Shown here: in pieces, positions 9,860 through 18,227 of the stretch
How the letters are laid out: the number at the start of each line of letters is the position of its first letter
How positions within the stretch are numbered: position 1 is the stretch's first letter
Source of the DNA: Levilactobacillus suantsaiihabitans
GTDB taxonomy: Bacteria; Bacillota; Bacilli; Lactobacillales; Lactobacillaceae
Assembly: GCF_004745505.1 (NCBI RefSeq)
Contig: NZ_RKLX01000011.1
Span: forward strand, 1-64,000
Direction: 5' to 3'
Length of the DNA: 64,000 nucleotides
The notes under the pieces: model-generated
What the model was told of the DNA's origin: nothing
Seen by the model: only the letters and a program-made list of their open reading frames with translations
Databases searched by the model: none
Made by a program: the position numbers and the translations under genes

Positions 9860-9988
9860 GTTATTTTCCTCCGTTATATAAATGAGTCATCGTATTGATT
9901 ACCGTATACTTATTATTACGAAAAGTTTTGTATAGAATTTGGGCAATTTGTGAAGATTTCTGGAGACTTGCAGAGGTCCATACCAAAA

Positions 9989-10027
9989 AGCGCTACCGTT
10001 CGGCCATCGTGGCTTCGCAGTAGCGCT
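9989..10027 (-). terminator. Possible terminator in the ATPase-dipeptidase gap
   Basis: AGCGCTAC and GTAGCGCT pair around a 23-base region. On the minus strand the stem is followed by TTTTTGG. It is about 340 bp beyond the dipeptidase stop, so its role is uncertain. Confidence 0.45.
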
Positions 10028-10087
10028 AAATTTATTTGATTAAACGAGTTGTTCTTGGCGACACTGCCCGTACTGGCACCTTGCCGT

Positions 10088-10330
10088 TCACTGGCGGTAG
10101 TCATCACTTACTAAAGGATAACCGCAGCCAGTGACCACTAGTAGCAATTTGCGCCAACTTTCTGACAACGGTCTCCGGTTCACTTTGAAAGCTAGCCAAG
10201 CTTGGCCAGTCCATGCTGTTGGTTGAACCGAAATTTCCGCAACACTGTCATACAATTGGCCGGCCACAACAATCGTTTTGACCGCCACCACCGGAGCCGA
10301 TAGTTCGGCAAGGCGGTCAGGCTTCACTAT
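10088..10330 (+). repeat. Possible degenerate B-type repeat
   Basis: ACGGTCTCCGGTTCACTTTGA followed by AAAGC and later TTGGCCAGT resembles the central B-family segment (GCGGTCTTCCGGTTCGCTTG...CGCCAGT). The rest is too diverged to align by eye. Apart from the hairpin at 9989-10027, I see nothing else in the 500-bp gap. Confidence 0.3.
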
Positions 10331-10364
10331 GCCGCAGGCGACGAGCCCCCACCATCAGTACTGA

Positions 10365-11798
10365 CTACAGGTTCTTGTCCATGTTGAAGGTCAGGCGAGA
10401 CAGCGTCAACCCCTTTTCAATCAGGTCGTTGGTCAGTTGCGTGGTGACCTTGCGCATGTCGGCGACGACTTGGTGATTTTGCTTCGTCAAGAAGGCCGTC
10501 AGCTCATCGCCGGACAAAGACTTGGCCTGTGCCAGTGTTTGTGCCACGTGAGCACGTAGGCTTTGCTTGGTCGCCGTGAGGTAGTCCGTGTCCTGTTCAA
10601 TGAACTGAACGTAGTGGGATTCTACGATCATGGACAGCTTGCGGTACATCCAGTAAGCACTGACGTCATCCAAGTGGACCGGCGTTTGGCTGTATGAGGG
10701 ATCAGTATCCGTGGCGTTAGCAAAGAACGGCACGTACGGACTGAAGGCTGGTACCCCGAAGTTCAACCAGAAAATGGCGGAGCTTTCGACGGGCACGTCG
10801 TTGCGTAATTGCAGCACGTGTGAGTTTTGCGTCCGGTTCATGGAAATTGGCCGGAATTTCAGCTTATCCGCGTCATCCCCAGGGCCTAACGGATCGTACT
10901 TGGTTTCATTGTAGTGGGAGCTCAAAATGTATTCGACGTCTTCCACGCTGATCTTGTGACTGGTCCGGCAAATGAAAGGCAGGTCACTGGATTGGGGATC
11001 CTGTTCGATTTCTGGATTGAGCACGTGTTGGCCGAACCAGACCCGTGGCGTGTTGTAGTGCCGGTCTTTTTCGTTGTCGGTCCCAAAGATGTGCCGGAAG
11101 TTCCAACCGTCTTGGTCCGGATTCAAGTGGTTGTCGGCCACGAATTCTTGAATGCCCTCGGAGAACATGAAGTTATCGGGATCATCAAAGCTGACCTGTT
11201 GGATGGCCACTTGGTTGGCGGTCACGGCATAGGCGTCATCGGGAATGCGTTGGGCAACCCAGTGATGGCCAGTGACGATTTCCATGTACCACACCTCATC
11301 GTGATCCGAGAAGAGCACGCCGTTACCTTCGGGTGAACCGTATTGCTTGATCAAATTGCCCAGGTAACGCACCCCATCACGTGCGGAGTTGATGTACGGC
11401 AGGACCATGGTCTGCAGTGAATCTTCGGCTAACCCATTTTCCACCAGAGGATCCAAGGCCAGCGGTGCGGGATTGCCGTAAACACTTTCGGTGGCACTCA
11501 TGGCCACGTTCTTTTCGTTAAAGCCGCTTTCGGCATAGACCCCTTCCTTGTCGACTTCGACGTTAGGCGTTGCCAAGTAGCGGTAGCCGTCACTCGGAAT
11601 CGGCGCGGTGAAGCCGTTTTGATTGGAGACCCAGGTCCGCTCCGGTTGGTCGTGTTCGGCCGGGTGAACGTAGAACCGTTGTGGGGTCAGGGGTAAGAAG
11701 GTGTCATCGTTTCTGGCGATGAGTGTGGAGCCATCGACCGTGGCGTCCTTGCCGACTAAGACGGACGTGCAAGCCGAGAGATGCTTTGCGAATTTCAT
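10365..11798 (-). CDS. pepDA: C69-family dipeptidase
   Basis: Cytoplasmic dipeptidase of peptidase family C69 (PepDA type), which cleaves dipeptides produced by oligopeptide degradation. The 477-residue length is typical. The N-terminal sequence ACTSVLVGKDATVDGSTL contains the family's nucleophilic cysteine at residue 10. Members are often processed so that this Cys becomes N-terminal. AAGGAG precedes the ATG by about 12 bases. It is a single-gene unit divergent from nox. The symbol follows lactobacillus usage; the exact paralogue is not certain. Confidence 0.88.
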   Translation of the reverse strand: MKFAKHLSACTSVLVGKDATVDGSTLIARNDDTFLPLTPQRFYVHPAEHDQPERTWVSNQNGFTAPIPSDGYRYLATPNVEVDKEGVYAESGFNEKNVAMSATESVYGNPAPLALDPLVENGLAEDSLQTMVLPYINSARDGVRYLGNLIKQYGSPEGNGVLFSDHDEVWYMEIVTGHHWVAQRIPDDAYAVTANQVAIQQVSFDDPDNFMFSEGIQEFVADNHLNPDQDGWNFRHIFGTDNEKDRHYNTPRVWFGQHVLNPEIEQDPQSSDLPFICRTSHKISVEDVEYILSSHYNETKYDPLGPGDDADKLKFRPISMNRTQNSHVLQLRNDVPVESSAIFWLNFGVPAFSPYVPFFANATDTDPSYSQTPVHLDDVSAYWMYRKLSMIVESHYVQFIEQDTDYLTATKQSLRAHVAQTLAQAKSLSGDELTAFLTKQNHQVVADMRKVTTQLTNDLIEKGLTLSRLTFNMDKNL

Positions 11799-11917
11799 AA
11801 TTAGTGGTCACTCCTTAATTTTTTCTATGACTCATATTTTACCGCTTTTCCCTACGCAAGACTAGTTTCGGCCCGAATCCGCGTGCATGACAAAATGGTA
11901 ACACTTTCAAAAAAATG

Positions 11918-11945
11918 TTGACATTTCAGATGAGTTGTCTAAAAT
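11918..11945 (+). promoter_or_regulatory. nox promoter
   Basis: A perfect TTGACA at 11918-11923, a 16-bp spacer and TAAAAT at 11940-11945, about 85 bp upstream of the nox start. The upstream alternative start of the nox frame would lie at the transcription start and is rejected. Confidence 0.8.
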
Positions 11946-12028
11946 AGAGTTGTATTCAATTGATAGGGATTTCACATAGACTAGCTTGTGAAGTACCCTT
12001 CAAAAATCTTGTTTTGGGAGGCACCATC

Positions 12029-13384
12029 ATGAAAGTCACAGTTGTTGGTTGTACACATGCAGGCACCTTTGCCATTAAGCAGATCTTAGCGGAACACCCC
12101 GATGCAGAAGTTACCGTCTACGAAAAGAACGATAACATCTCCTTCTTATCCTGTGGGATTGCTTTGTATCTCGGTGGAAAGGTTGCGGACCCCCAAGGTT
12201 TATTCTATTCCAGTCCTGAAGAGCTCCAGAGTCTAGGTGCCAATGTCCAAATGAATCACAATGTCTTGGACATTGACCCTGACCAAAAGACGGTCACCGT
12301 TGAGGACCTGAACACCCATGAGCAAACGACGGCCGCTTACGACAAGCTGGTCATGACCTCTGGTTCTTGGCCGATTGTTCCCAAGATTCCGGGCATCGAC
12401 GGCGACCACGTCAAGCTGTGCAAGAACTGGAACCACGCCCAAACATTAATTGAAGAAGCCAAATCAGCTAAGCACATCACTGTGATTGGTGCCGGCTACA
12501 TTGGTGCTGAACTGGCTGAAGCTTACTCCACCACCGGCCACGACGTCACGTTGATCGACGCGATGGACCGCGTGATGCCGAAGTACTTTGACCCAGAATT
12601 CACGGACGTCATCGAACAAGACTACCGCGACAACAACGTCCAGTTAGCCTTAGGTGAGACTGTGCAAAGCTTCACCGATACAGGCGATGGGGTCACCATT
12701 AAGACGGATAAAGGCAGCTACGACACCAACCTGGCCATCTTATGCATCGGCTTCCGGCCAAACACGGGCCTCTTAAAGGGCAAGGTCGACATGGCCCAAA
12801 ACGGCGCCATCATTACCGATGACTACATGCGCTCCTCTAACCCCGACATTTTCGCTGCCGGTGACAGTGCCGCCGTGCACTACAACCCAACGCACCAAAA
12901 TGCCTACATTCCGCTGGCCACCAATGCCGTTCGTCAAGGCATCTTAGTGGGCAAGAACCTGGTCAAGCCAACCGTCAAGTACATGGGCACACAATCTTCT
13001 TCTGGGTTAGCCCTCTACGACCGGACCATCGTCTCAACTGGGTTGACCTTAGCCGCTGCTAAGCAACAAGGCATCAACGCTGAACAGGTTATCGTCAAGG
13101 ACAACTACCGGCCAGAATTCATGCCAACGACCGAACCCGTCTTGATGTCACTGGTCTTCGACCCAGACAGTCGGCGGATCTTAGGTGGCGCATTGATGAG
13201 TCACTACGACGTTTCTCAATCCGCTAACACCCTATCCGTCTGCATCCAAAACGAAAACACGATCGATGATTTGGCCATGGTCGACATGCTCTTCCAGCCA
13301 AACTTCGACCGGCCGTTCAACTACTTGAACATCTTGGCCCAAGCGGCGCAAGCCAAGGTCGCTAAGCTCCAACCGGCTGACTAA
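12029..13384 (+). CDS. nox: FAD-dependent NADH oxidase
   Basis: A 451-residue flavoprotein of the NADH oxidase/peroxidase family. It oxidises NADH with oxygen, most likely to water, regenerating NAD+ under aeration. The N-terminal FAD fold begins at VVGCTHAGTFA, the redox-active Cys42 is in ISFLSCGIALY, and the NAD-binding fold has VIGAGYIGAELAEAY near 155. The C-terminal dimerisation domain ends the protein. The ATG follows GGGAGG. The single catalytic Cys42 does not by itself separate water-forming oxidase from peroxidase. The nearest homologues of this N-terminus are oxidases. Confidence 0.92.
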   Translation: MKVTVVGCTHAGTFAIKQILAEHPDAEVTVYEKNDNISFLSCGIALYLGGKVADPQGLFYSSPEELQSLGANVQMNHNVLDIDPDQKTVTVEDLNTHEQTTAAYDKLVMTSGSWPIVPKIPGIDGDHVKLCKNWNHAQTLIEEAKSAKHITVIGAGYIGAELAEAYSTTGHDVTLIDAMDRVMPKYFDPEFTDVIEQDYRDNNVQLALGETVQSFTDTGDGVTIKTDKGSYDTNLAILCIGFRPNTGLLKGKVDMAQNGAIITDDYMRSSNPDIFAAGDSAAVHYNPTHQNAYIPLATNAVRQGILVGKNLVKPTVKYMGTQSSSGLALYDRTIVSTGLTLAAAKQQGINAEQVIVKDNYRPEFMPTTEPVLMSLVFDPDSRRILGGALMSHYDVSQSANTLSVCIQNENTIDDLAMVDMLFQPNFDRPFNYLNILAQAAQAKVAKLQPAD

Positions 13385-13408
13385 GCGATTGGTCTCATGT
13401 GGTGGTTA

Positions 13409-13543
13409 CCAGCCGCCTTACCGTTCGCTAGAGATGGGTTGGAACGCTGAGGGCGGACGGGCCGAGCCAAGGACCGGTCTCGTCGCCTCGCTTTGAGCCG
13501 AAGTACCCGTCTCAAAGTCGCCAGTTGAATCTTCGAGACCAGT
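13409..13543 (+). repeat. Repeat A copy 2, truncated
   Basis: Begins 25 bp after the nox stop with the A left end, and keeps the first two hairpins (GCCGAG...CTCG and CTTTGAG...CTCAAAG). It stops after GCCAGTT, so the third hairpin and right inverted-repeat arm are absent. An outer short pairing, ATTGGTCTC at 13388 with GAGACCAGT at 13535, still closes it. Confidence 0.8.
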
Positions 13544-13658
13544 ATACTGATGCTACCCTCGCGGAAGACAGCTAGCACGACGTTTTAGCAGGCGGAACGC
13601 CTAGCTGACGCAGACAACTGATTTAGTCAACTTTTCAATGAACGCATTCATGCCAGTC

Positions 13659-13702
13659 AAAAAGGTTTCGTGCATCCCCTTCCGGATGGACGAAACCTTT
13701 TT
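13659..13702. terminator. Bidirectional terminator, nox / WxL protein
   Basis: AAAAAGGTTTCGT pairs with ACGAAACCTTTTT, extended by CATCC/GGATG around a six-base loop. It serves two converging genes. Confidence 0.87.
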
Positions 13703-13734
13703 AGCTTGCATTGGGACTGCCCCTTCACTAAGAC

Positions 13735-15861
13735 CTAAGGGACATCGTTTAACAGCCACGTCACTGTACTGCTGTACTCACTGGCCAGTGCCGAACTGTT
13801 GACCTCGAGCAACAGGCCACTCTCGTCGTCCCAGTCATCGACCACATTGGTGACCACGTCTGCGTCTTGCGCCTCGCCTCGACTGATGGTGATGGGCGTC
13901 GTGCCAATCGGCGTCCGGTCGGTCCCTTCATGGTAGCTCAACGTCCCGGCCAGTGGTTGCCCGTCTTGATTGATAAACGGCGTACTGGTCACCTGGAGCG
14001 TCCATTTAGCCCCAGCCTCTCGGGTATCCAAGATTTCAACCTGCCAGTCCAACATCCGCTTGACCCGTTGGTGCGCGCCGGTCAGGGTAGTCTCTTCAAA
14101 TGAGCTCCGGTCCGCGACCGTCTGGAACACTAACTGGCGACTAACGGTGATCGTAAATTTCACTTCATTGGACACGTTGCCGTAAGGATCCGACACGGTG
14201 GTGATCAGCGTGTTTTGACCGCTTTGGAGGTCGGCTGCCGCGACGGTCACGTCAAAGCGCCCACTCGATGGGTCATCGCCGGCGGTCATTTGAAAATCTG
14301 GTCGCCGCTTGCCATTCAAGGTGGTGTGGACCGTCATGTCCGCATTCGTCAGGTCGACCCCCTCCGGTACCACGACCAGCCCTTTCATGACCGCGTCTTC
14401 ATTTGCTTCAAGCTGCACACTACTGCCAGACAACGAGGCCGCGTACAATTCTAGCGTCGGGTTCAAGGTAAATGCTGGCGTATCCGCGGTCACAACACCA
14501 TTGACGGCACTGAAGGTACTGGCCGCCGAATCCACGGTGACGGGGGCCTTCAAATTATTCGCCGTTCCCGTCAGACTAATGGTCGCCGTCGCGTTGGTCG
14601 CGGACAGTGCTCGGGCCAACTTGACCGTGACCTGATTATCCGTCATCCCCGCCAAGTCGACCGTCGCCGTGCTCCCATCCGCATAGGTGATCTTTCCCGC
14701 GTCGACCGTCAGTTGGTCTGGAATTTGAAGGTGGGCCTGCACGTCTTGCCAGTCTTGCTTACCACTCAAATAAGCCAATTGATACTCCAGCTTAAACGCA
14801 TCTTGCCCCTTGAGCCGATCACCGTCTTGAATGACCTGATTCGTCGTGGTATCCGTCAGCCGGGTGGTTGCCCGCGCATCGACCAAGCCAGGCACCTCTT
14901 CGATAACCACTAAGTTATTTTCGTAGCTATCGCCGGTGGCCCCGGTAAAGCCCCACCGGACCTGGCCGGTATTTTGCGGATCAATCTGGTTCAAGTCCAG
15001 CTTGGCGGTCGCCTGCATGCCGGATTGGGCCGTCCCCGACACCGGATCCTTGTCATCAAAGGTATACGTCATCTTCTGCGTGCTCGCCTGCCAATCCAGG
15101 CTTAAATGATGCCATGCGCCGTTAGCGAGCAGGGTGTAGTCCCCCTGCAACAGCCCCTCATGCGTTTGCGTCGCGTAGTAGCCCACACTGTAGATGGGCA
15201 GAAGCGTCGACGTCCGTACCATTTGGTAGCTACTCGTCGCGGCCGGATAATTATTCGCGATGTGCGGACCGGCAATGCCAACGTCAAAGGAGTCCGCATC
15301 CCCGGTATTGCCGTAGTTCGTCGAAGTGTTCAGGTGCGTGTCAAATTCCAACGCCCAACTATTTTGAATCGCCATGGTGGCCAACTTATCAGGCGTCGTT
15401 TGTTTCTTATCCGTGTCGACGCCCCAAACGCCCAAAGTCTCGCCGGACACGTTCTTGCCAAATGTCGGCGTAGCTGCTAAACCGTTTTCATCATTGTGCA
15501 TCACAAAGGCCATGCCATCTGCCGCCTTCTTGCCGGTGTTCCCGAAGTACAGCCACATCGAAGCCGACTGATCTTTGGTCAAATCAAAAACATTGTCCGC
15601 CGTCGACCAGATCGCCCCAAATTGCTTTTTACCATTGTTGACCTTGGCCGCCTGCGTCCCTGTAACGGCGGGATTCGTCGTGCCAACAACCGCTGCTTGA
15701 TTATTGCTGGTGGTGCCTGGGACAAAGATGTTATCGAGGGAGATGCCCTGCGGCGCGGTCCGCAATGCTTGATCATAATCCGCATCCGCTCGTCCCACGA
15801 CACCGCCAATCAGCAAGACCCCCAAGCCAACGACCCACCCTAACCAATTCTTTCGTTTCAT
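13735..15861 (-). CDS. WxL-domain surface protein with L-type lectin-like region
   Basis: A 708-residue exported protein. A signal peptide spans 1-27 (charged KRK, hydrophobic WVVGLGVLLIGGVVG, cleavage near ADA-DY). Residues about 40-300 look like the bacterial L-type lectin fold (SWALEFDTHLN, WHHLSLDW). Ig-like stretches follow. The C-terminus carries both WxL motifs, GAKWTLQVTS and the final TVTWLLNDVP, which bind peptidoglycan non-covalently. Such genes usually sit in clusters with DUF916 and small WxL proteins; here it stands alone. Carbohydrate binding or adhesion is inferred. AGGAG lies eight bases before the ATG. Confidence 0.85.
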   Translation of the reverse strand: MKRKNWLGWVVGLGVLLIGGVVGRADADYDQALRTAPQGISLDNIFVPGTTSNNQAAVVGTTNPAVTGTQAAKVNNGKKQFGAIWSTADNVFDLTKDQSASMWLYFGNTGKKAADGMAFVMHNDENGLAATPTFGKNVSGETLGVWGVDTDKKQTTPDKLATMAIQNSWALEFDTHLNTSTNYGNTGDADSFDVGIAGPHIANNYPAATSSYQMVRTSTLLPIYSVGYYATQTHEGLLQGDYTLLANGAWHHLSLDWQASTQKMTYTFDDKDPVSGTAQSGMQATAKLDLNQIDPQNTGQVRWGFTGATGDSYENNLVVIEEVPGLVDARATTRLTDTTTNQVIQDGDRLKGQDAFKLEYQLAYLSGKQDWQDVQAHLQIPDQLTVDAGKITYADGSTATVDLAGMTDNQVTVKLARALSATNATATISLTGTANNLKAPVTVDSAASTFSAVNGVVTADTPAFTLNPTLELYAASLSGSSVQLEANEDAVMKGLVVVPEGVDLTNADMTVHTTLNGKRRPDFQMTAGDDPSSGRFDVTVAAADLQSGQNTLITTVSDPYGNVSNEVKFTITVSRQLVFQTVADRSSFEETTLTGAHQRVKRMLDWQVEILDTREAGAKWTLQVTSTPFINQDGQPLAGTLSYHEGTDRTPIGTTPITISRGEAQDADVVTNVVDDWDDESGLLLEVNSSALASEYSSTVTWLLNDVP

Positions 15862-16121
15862 CGCAACCGCTCCTCTCTGTCCCCAAACGGTTGTGGGACT
15901 AAATCTCTATCTGCCATGACTATTTCGTTTATAGTGTAACAGAAATGGCTTTTCGCTGATAGTCCGAAGCGAATTTCGAAGAAAAGGCTTCGAAATTTGA
16001 CTTTCATGGACCAAGATTGATTTAAGGCGCCCCACCCCATCCGCCGGAATCATCCCGCTGCCACCCGTAGGCACTGCTTTCTCGGCGGCCATTACACTCA
16101 CTTTTCCAAAATCGCCCACAC
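15862..16121. other. Intergenic region upstream of the WxL gene
   Basis: No credible ORF. A perfect 10-bp inverted repeat, AATTTCGAAG/CTTCGAAATT, lies at 15972-15997, about 110 bp upstream of the WxL start. It has no T-run and could be an operator or mRNA leader hairpin. Confidence 0.4.
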
Positions 16122-16170
16122 AAAAACCGCCGCAACGACTAGCTCCGAGGAGCAGCGTTGCGGCGGTTCA
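16122..16170 (-). terminator. GC-rich hairpin, copy 1 of 2
   Basis: AACCGCCGCAACG pairs with CGTTGCGGCGGTT, with an inner GCTCC/GGAGC stem. On the minus strand it is followed by five T residues and would terminate the deacetylase remnant. A near-identical copy (one mismatch over about 49 bp) is at 18158-18207. Confidence 0.8.
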
Positions 16171-16215
16171 AAATGATTGGTTCTGCGATTACTCGTGGAG
16201 CCAATCATTTTTTTA

Positions 16216-16404
16216 TTATTTGCCGGCCGTTCGATAGTCGTGCGCGCCAAAATACCGAAGCCCCGGCAAGGCCTGATTATCCAGCAACTGACTGACCGTC
16301 ACTAGCTTGTAGCCCTTGGCCTTCAAGCGTTTAATGATGGTCGGCACCGCGACGACCGATAAGGAAGTTGGACCCATGATGTACGACTTAGCGGTCGTCT
16401 TCAT
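16216..16404 (-). pseudogene. Polysaccharide deacetylase fragment (C-terminal remnant)
   Basis: The 62-codon frame ends with VPTIIKRLKAKGYKLVTVSQLL...PGLRYFG. That is the typical last segment of NodB-type polysaccharide or peptidoglycan N-acetylglucosamine deacetylases. The metal-binding and catalytic regions that should precede it are absent; the next 85 bp hold only the tetR terminator. I read it as the leftover 3' end of a gene lost by deletion or replacement. A small independent protein is possible but unlikely. Confidence 0.7.
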
Positions 16405-16450
16405 CCTCTTCTTGTGGATCTTAAACGCCGATTAATCCTAATTAAAATAA

Positions 16451-16487
16451 GCGTGCTGACCATCGCCTTCATGGGATGTCAGCACAC
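16451..16487 (-). terminator. tetR terminator
   Basis: On the minus strand GTGTGCTGACATC pairs with GATGGTCAGCACGC (one unpaired base) and is followed by TTATTTTAATT. It starts a few bases after the tetR stop. Confidence 0.65.
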
Positions 16488-16490
16488 TTT

Positions 16491-17099
16491 TTACTTTATC
16501 CGCACCCACTCTTGATAGACGGCCGGTTGTAGTACCGCCGCCATAATCATGGTCGTGACGGTAGCCAATTCCGCCGGCGTATCCGCATACAAGCCGGCGC
16601 GAACCCCTTGGGCAAAGTGAAATACCGGTCGCGTGAGAAAGTACCGGTGGAAATTTAAGTCAACCGACCGCAATATCTGCCGTTCTACGCCCGTACGTAA
16701 CAACCGCTGAATCTGTTGATTGGCTGGGTCGTTGGACTTCATCGACAATTTAGCCTTCAGCTGCCCATCATCCAGTAACAACTGAATCACCGTCACGAAT
16801 TCCGGTTGGTCCAGCGCAAACCGATAGATTCCCTGAATACTGGCCGTAAGCTGATCAATCACCGCCATCTCTGTTTTTAATGACGCTGTAGCCGCCACGC
16901 TTTCTGCGTGAACCGCCAACCGAAAAACCGCCAGCAAGAGTGCCTGCTTATTTTTAAAATAAATATAGAGATTTGATTGCGGAATTCCCGCTTGCTTAGC
17001 AACTTTGGTGGTTGAAAATCCCGCCAATCCAACCGTAGCCAACACGTGAACCGCTGCCTGTAAAAGCCGATCGTACTTCTGCTCATCTTTAACCTTCAT
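16491..17099 (-). CDS. TetR-family transcriptional regulator
   Basis: A 202-residue repressor. The N-terminal helix-turn-helix (about 8-55) reads AGFSTTKVAKQAGIPQSNLYIYFKNKQALLLAVF, a textbook TetR DNA-binding domain. The C-terminal ligand domain is family-variable. GGGAGG lies nine bases before the ATG. It is divergent from an NAD(P)-binding protein gene over a 120-bp region holding a perfect 17-bp inverted repeat, so it most likely represses its neighbour and itself. The ligand is unknown. Confidence 0.9.
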   Translation of the reverse strand: MKVKDEQKYDRLLQAAVHVLATVGLAGFSTTKVAKQAGIPQSNLYIYFKNKQALLLAVFRLAVHAESVAATASLKTEMAVIDQLTASIQGIYRFALDQPEFVTVIQLLLDDGQLKAKLSMKSNDPANQQIQRLLRTGVERQILRSVDLNFHRYFLTRPVFHFAQGVRAGLYADTPAELATVTTMIMAAVLQPAVYQEWVRIK

Positions 17100-17139
17100 C
17101 TATTGCAACCTCCCCGTGTCTTTTTATTCAGTTTACCAG

Positions 17140-17200
17140 TTGACAAAGTATAAGTCTATCTCTTATAATGAACTCGCTTAAAAAGATAGACTTATACTTT
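17140..17200 (+). promoter_or_regulatory. Promoter and TetR operator of the NmrA-like gene
   Basis: TTGACA at 17140-17145, an 18-bp spacer and TATAAT at 17164-17169. The half-site AAAGTATAAGTCTATCT (17145-17161) and its exact reverse complement AGATAGACTTATACTTT (17184-17200) bracket the -10 box 22 bp apart. Bound TetR dimers at both would occlude RNA polymerase. Confidence 0.78.
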
Positions 17201-17218
17201 ATGAAAGAAGATCAGCAC

Positions 17219-18109
17219 ATGAAAATTATCTTAACTGGTTCGCTGGGCCACATTAGCCGTCCATTGGCGCAAAAATTAATTGCCACCGGTCACACCGTTA
17301 CCGTCATTAGTCACAACGCCGCGCGAGCCGACGAAATCACCGCACTCGGCGCCACTCCAGCAATTGGTCGTATCGATGATCTGGACTTTCTGACCGCGAC
17401 ATTTACTGGGGCAGATGCTGTCTACCTTATGATTACCAATGCTACCGGCGGACAAGGTGACCTCTTTACAGCTGGAAAGCGTCAAGCCACCACCTACGCC
17501 AACGCCGTAAAAGCGGCTGGTGTCCAGCGCGTCGTTAATCTCAGCAGCGTCGGCGCCAACCTCGGTCCTGAAGTAGGGGCGCTACACATCTACAACGTGA
17601 TTGAAGGGGTCTTGACCCAGGAGCTCCCAGGAGTCAACCTCACTTTTCTCCGACCAACCGGTATGTTCTACAATCTCTTCGGTAGTCTTCAGAGCATCAA
17701 GCGCGATCACGTCATTTATACCAACAACAGCTTAACCAAGCGTGGGTCATGGGTCGCTCCCGCTGACATTGTCCCCATTGCGACACAAGCACTAACTGCC
17801 CCACAACCTGGCGTGACTAGCCAATATATTGCCAGCGATGAGCGAAGTTATACCGAAATTGCTAGTATTTTAGGTCAGGCACTGGCGCTCCCCGACTTGA
17901 AGGCCGTTCAGATTGACGATGCCACCATGACCCGCAACCTAATTGCCGGTGGCATGCCAGCAGCCTTCACGACGCAGTATGTCAAAATGCTGGCTTACCA
18001 GCGGGAACATGATTTTTATGCCGACTATCGCGCACACCACCCTCAACTGGGACCAACTAAATTAACCGATTTTGCGGTAACCTTTGCCCAGGCTTATCGC
18101 CAAGCCTAG
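17219..18109 (+). CDS. NmrA-like NAD(P)-binding protein
   Basis: A 296-residue atypical short-chain dehydrogenase of the NmrA/HSCARG type. The Rossmann start IILTGSLGHISRPLAQKL shows the GxxGxxG-type dinucleotide loop. The rest follows the extended SDR pattern (VVNLSSVGANLG, FLRPTGMFYN). Members sense redox state or reduce quinones and aldehydes. The start at 17219 is preferred over upstream Met codons because those overlap the promoter and operator. It is the sole apparent target of the divergent TetR, suggesting induction by a reactive compound. Confidence 0.85.
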   Translation: MKIILTGSLGHISRPLAQKLIATGHTVTVISHNAARADEITALGATPAIGRIDDLDFLTATFTGADAVYLMITNATGGQGDLFTAGKRQATTYANAVKAAGVQRVVNLSSVGANLGPEVGALHIYNVIEGVLTQELPGVNLTFLRPTGMFYNLFGSLQSIKRDHVIYTNNSLTKRGSWVAPADIVPIATQALTAPQPGVTSQYIASDERSYTEIASILGQALALPDLKAVQIDDATMTRNLIAGGMPAAFTTQYVKMLAYQREHDFYADYRAHHPQLGPTKLTDFAVTFAQAYRQA

Positions 18110-18157
18110 CTGATCACCGGCTAGGCCGTAACCAACGATCTTTCATCCCCAATCTAA

Positions 18158-18207
18158 AAAAAACCGCCGCAACGACCAGCTCCGAGGAGCAGCGTTGCGG
18201 CGGTTCA
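18158..18207 (-). terminator. GC-rich hairpin, copy 2 of 2
   Basis: Same hairpin as at 16122-16170 with one base changed (GACCAGC for GACTAGC). On the minus strand it ends in eight T residues. It faces the wrong way to terminate the plus-strand NmrA-like gene. The nearest minus-strand gene, prfC, ends about 640 bp away across a composite repeat. Confidence 0.75.
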
Positions 18208-18227
18208 ATTATCAGCTGAAGGTGAAA

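Noticed and set aside
10088-10327. Minus-strand ORF of about 79 codons after the dipeptidase gene
   Set aside because: It has no ribosome-binding site or recognisable domain and overlaps a degenerate repeat-like sequence.
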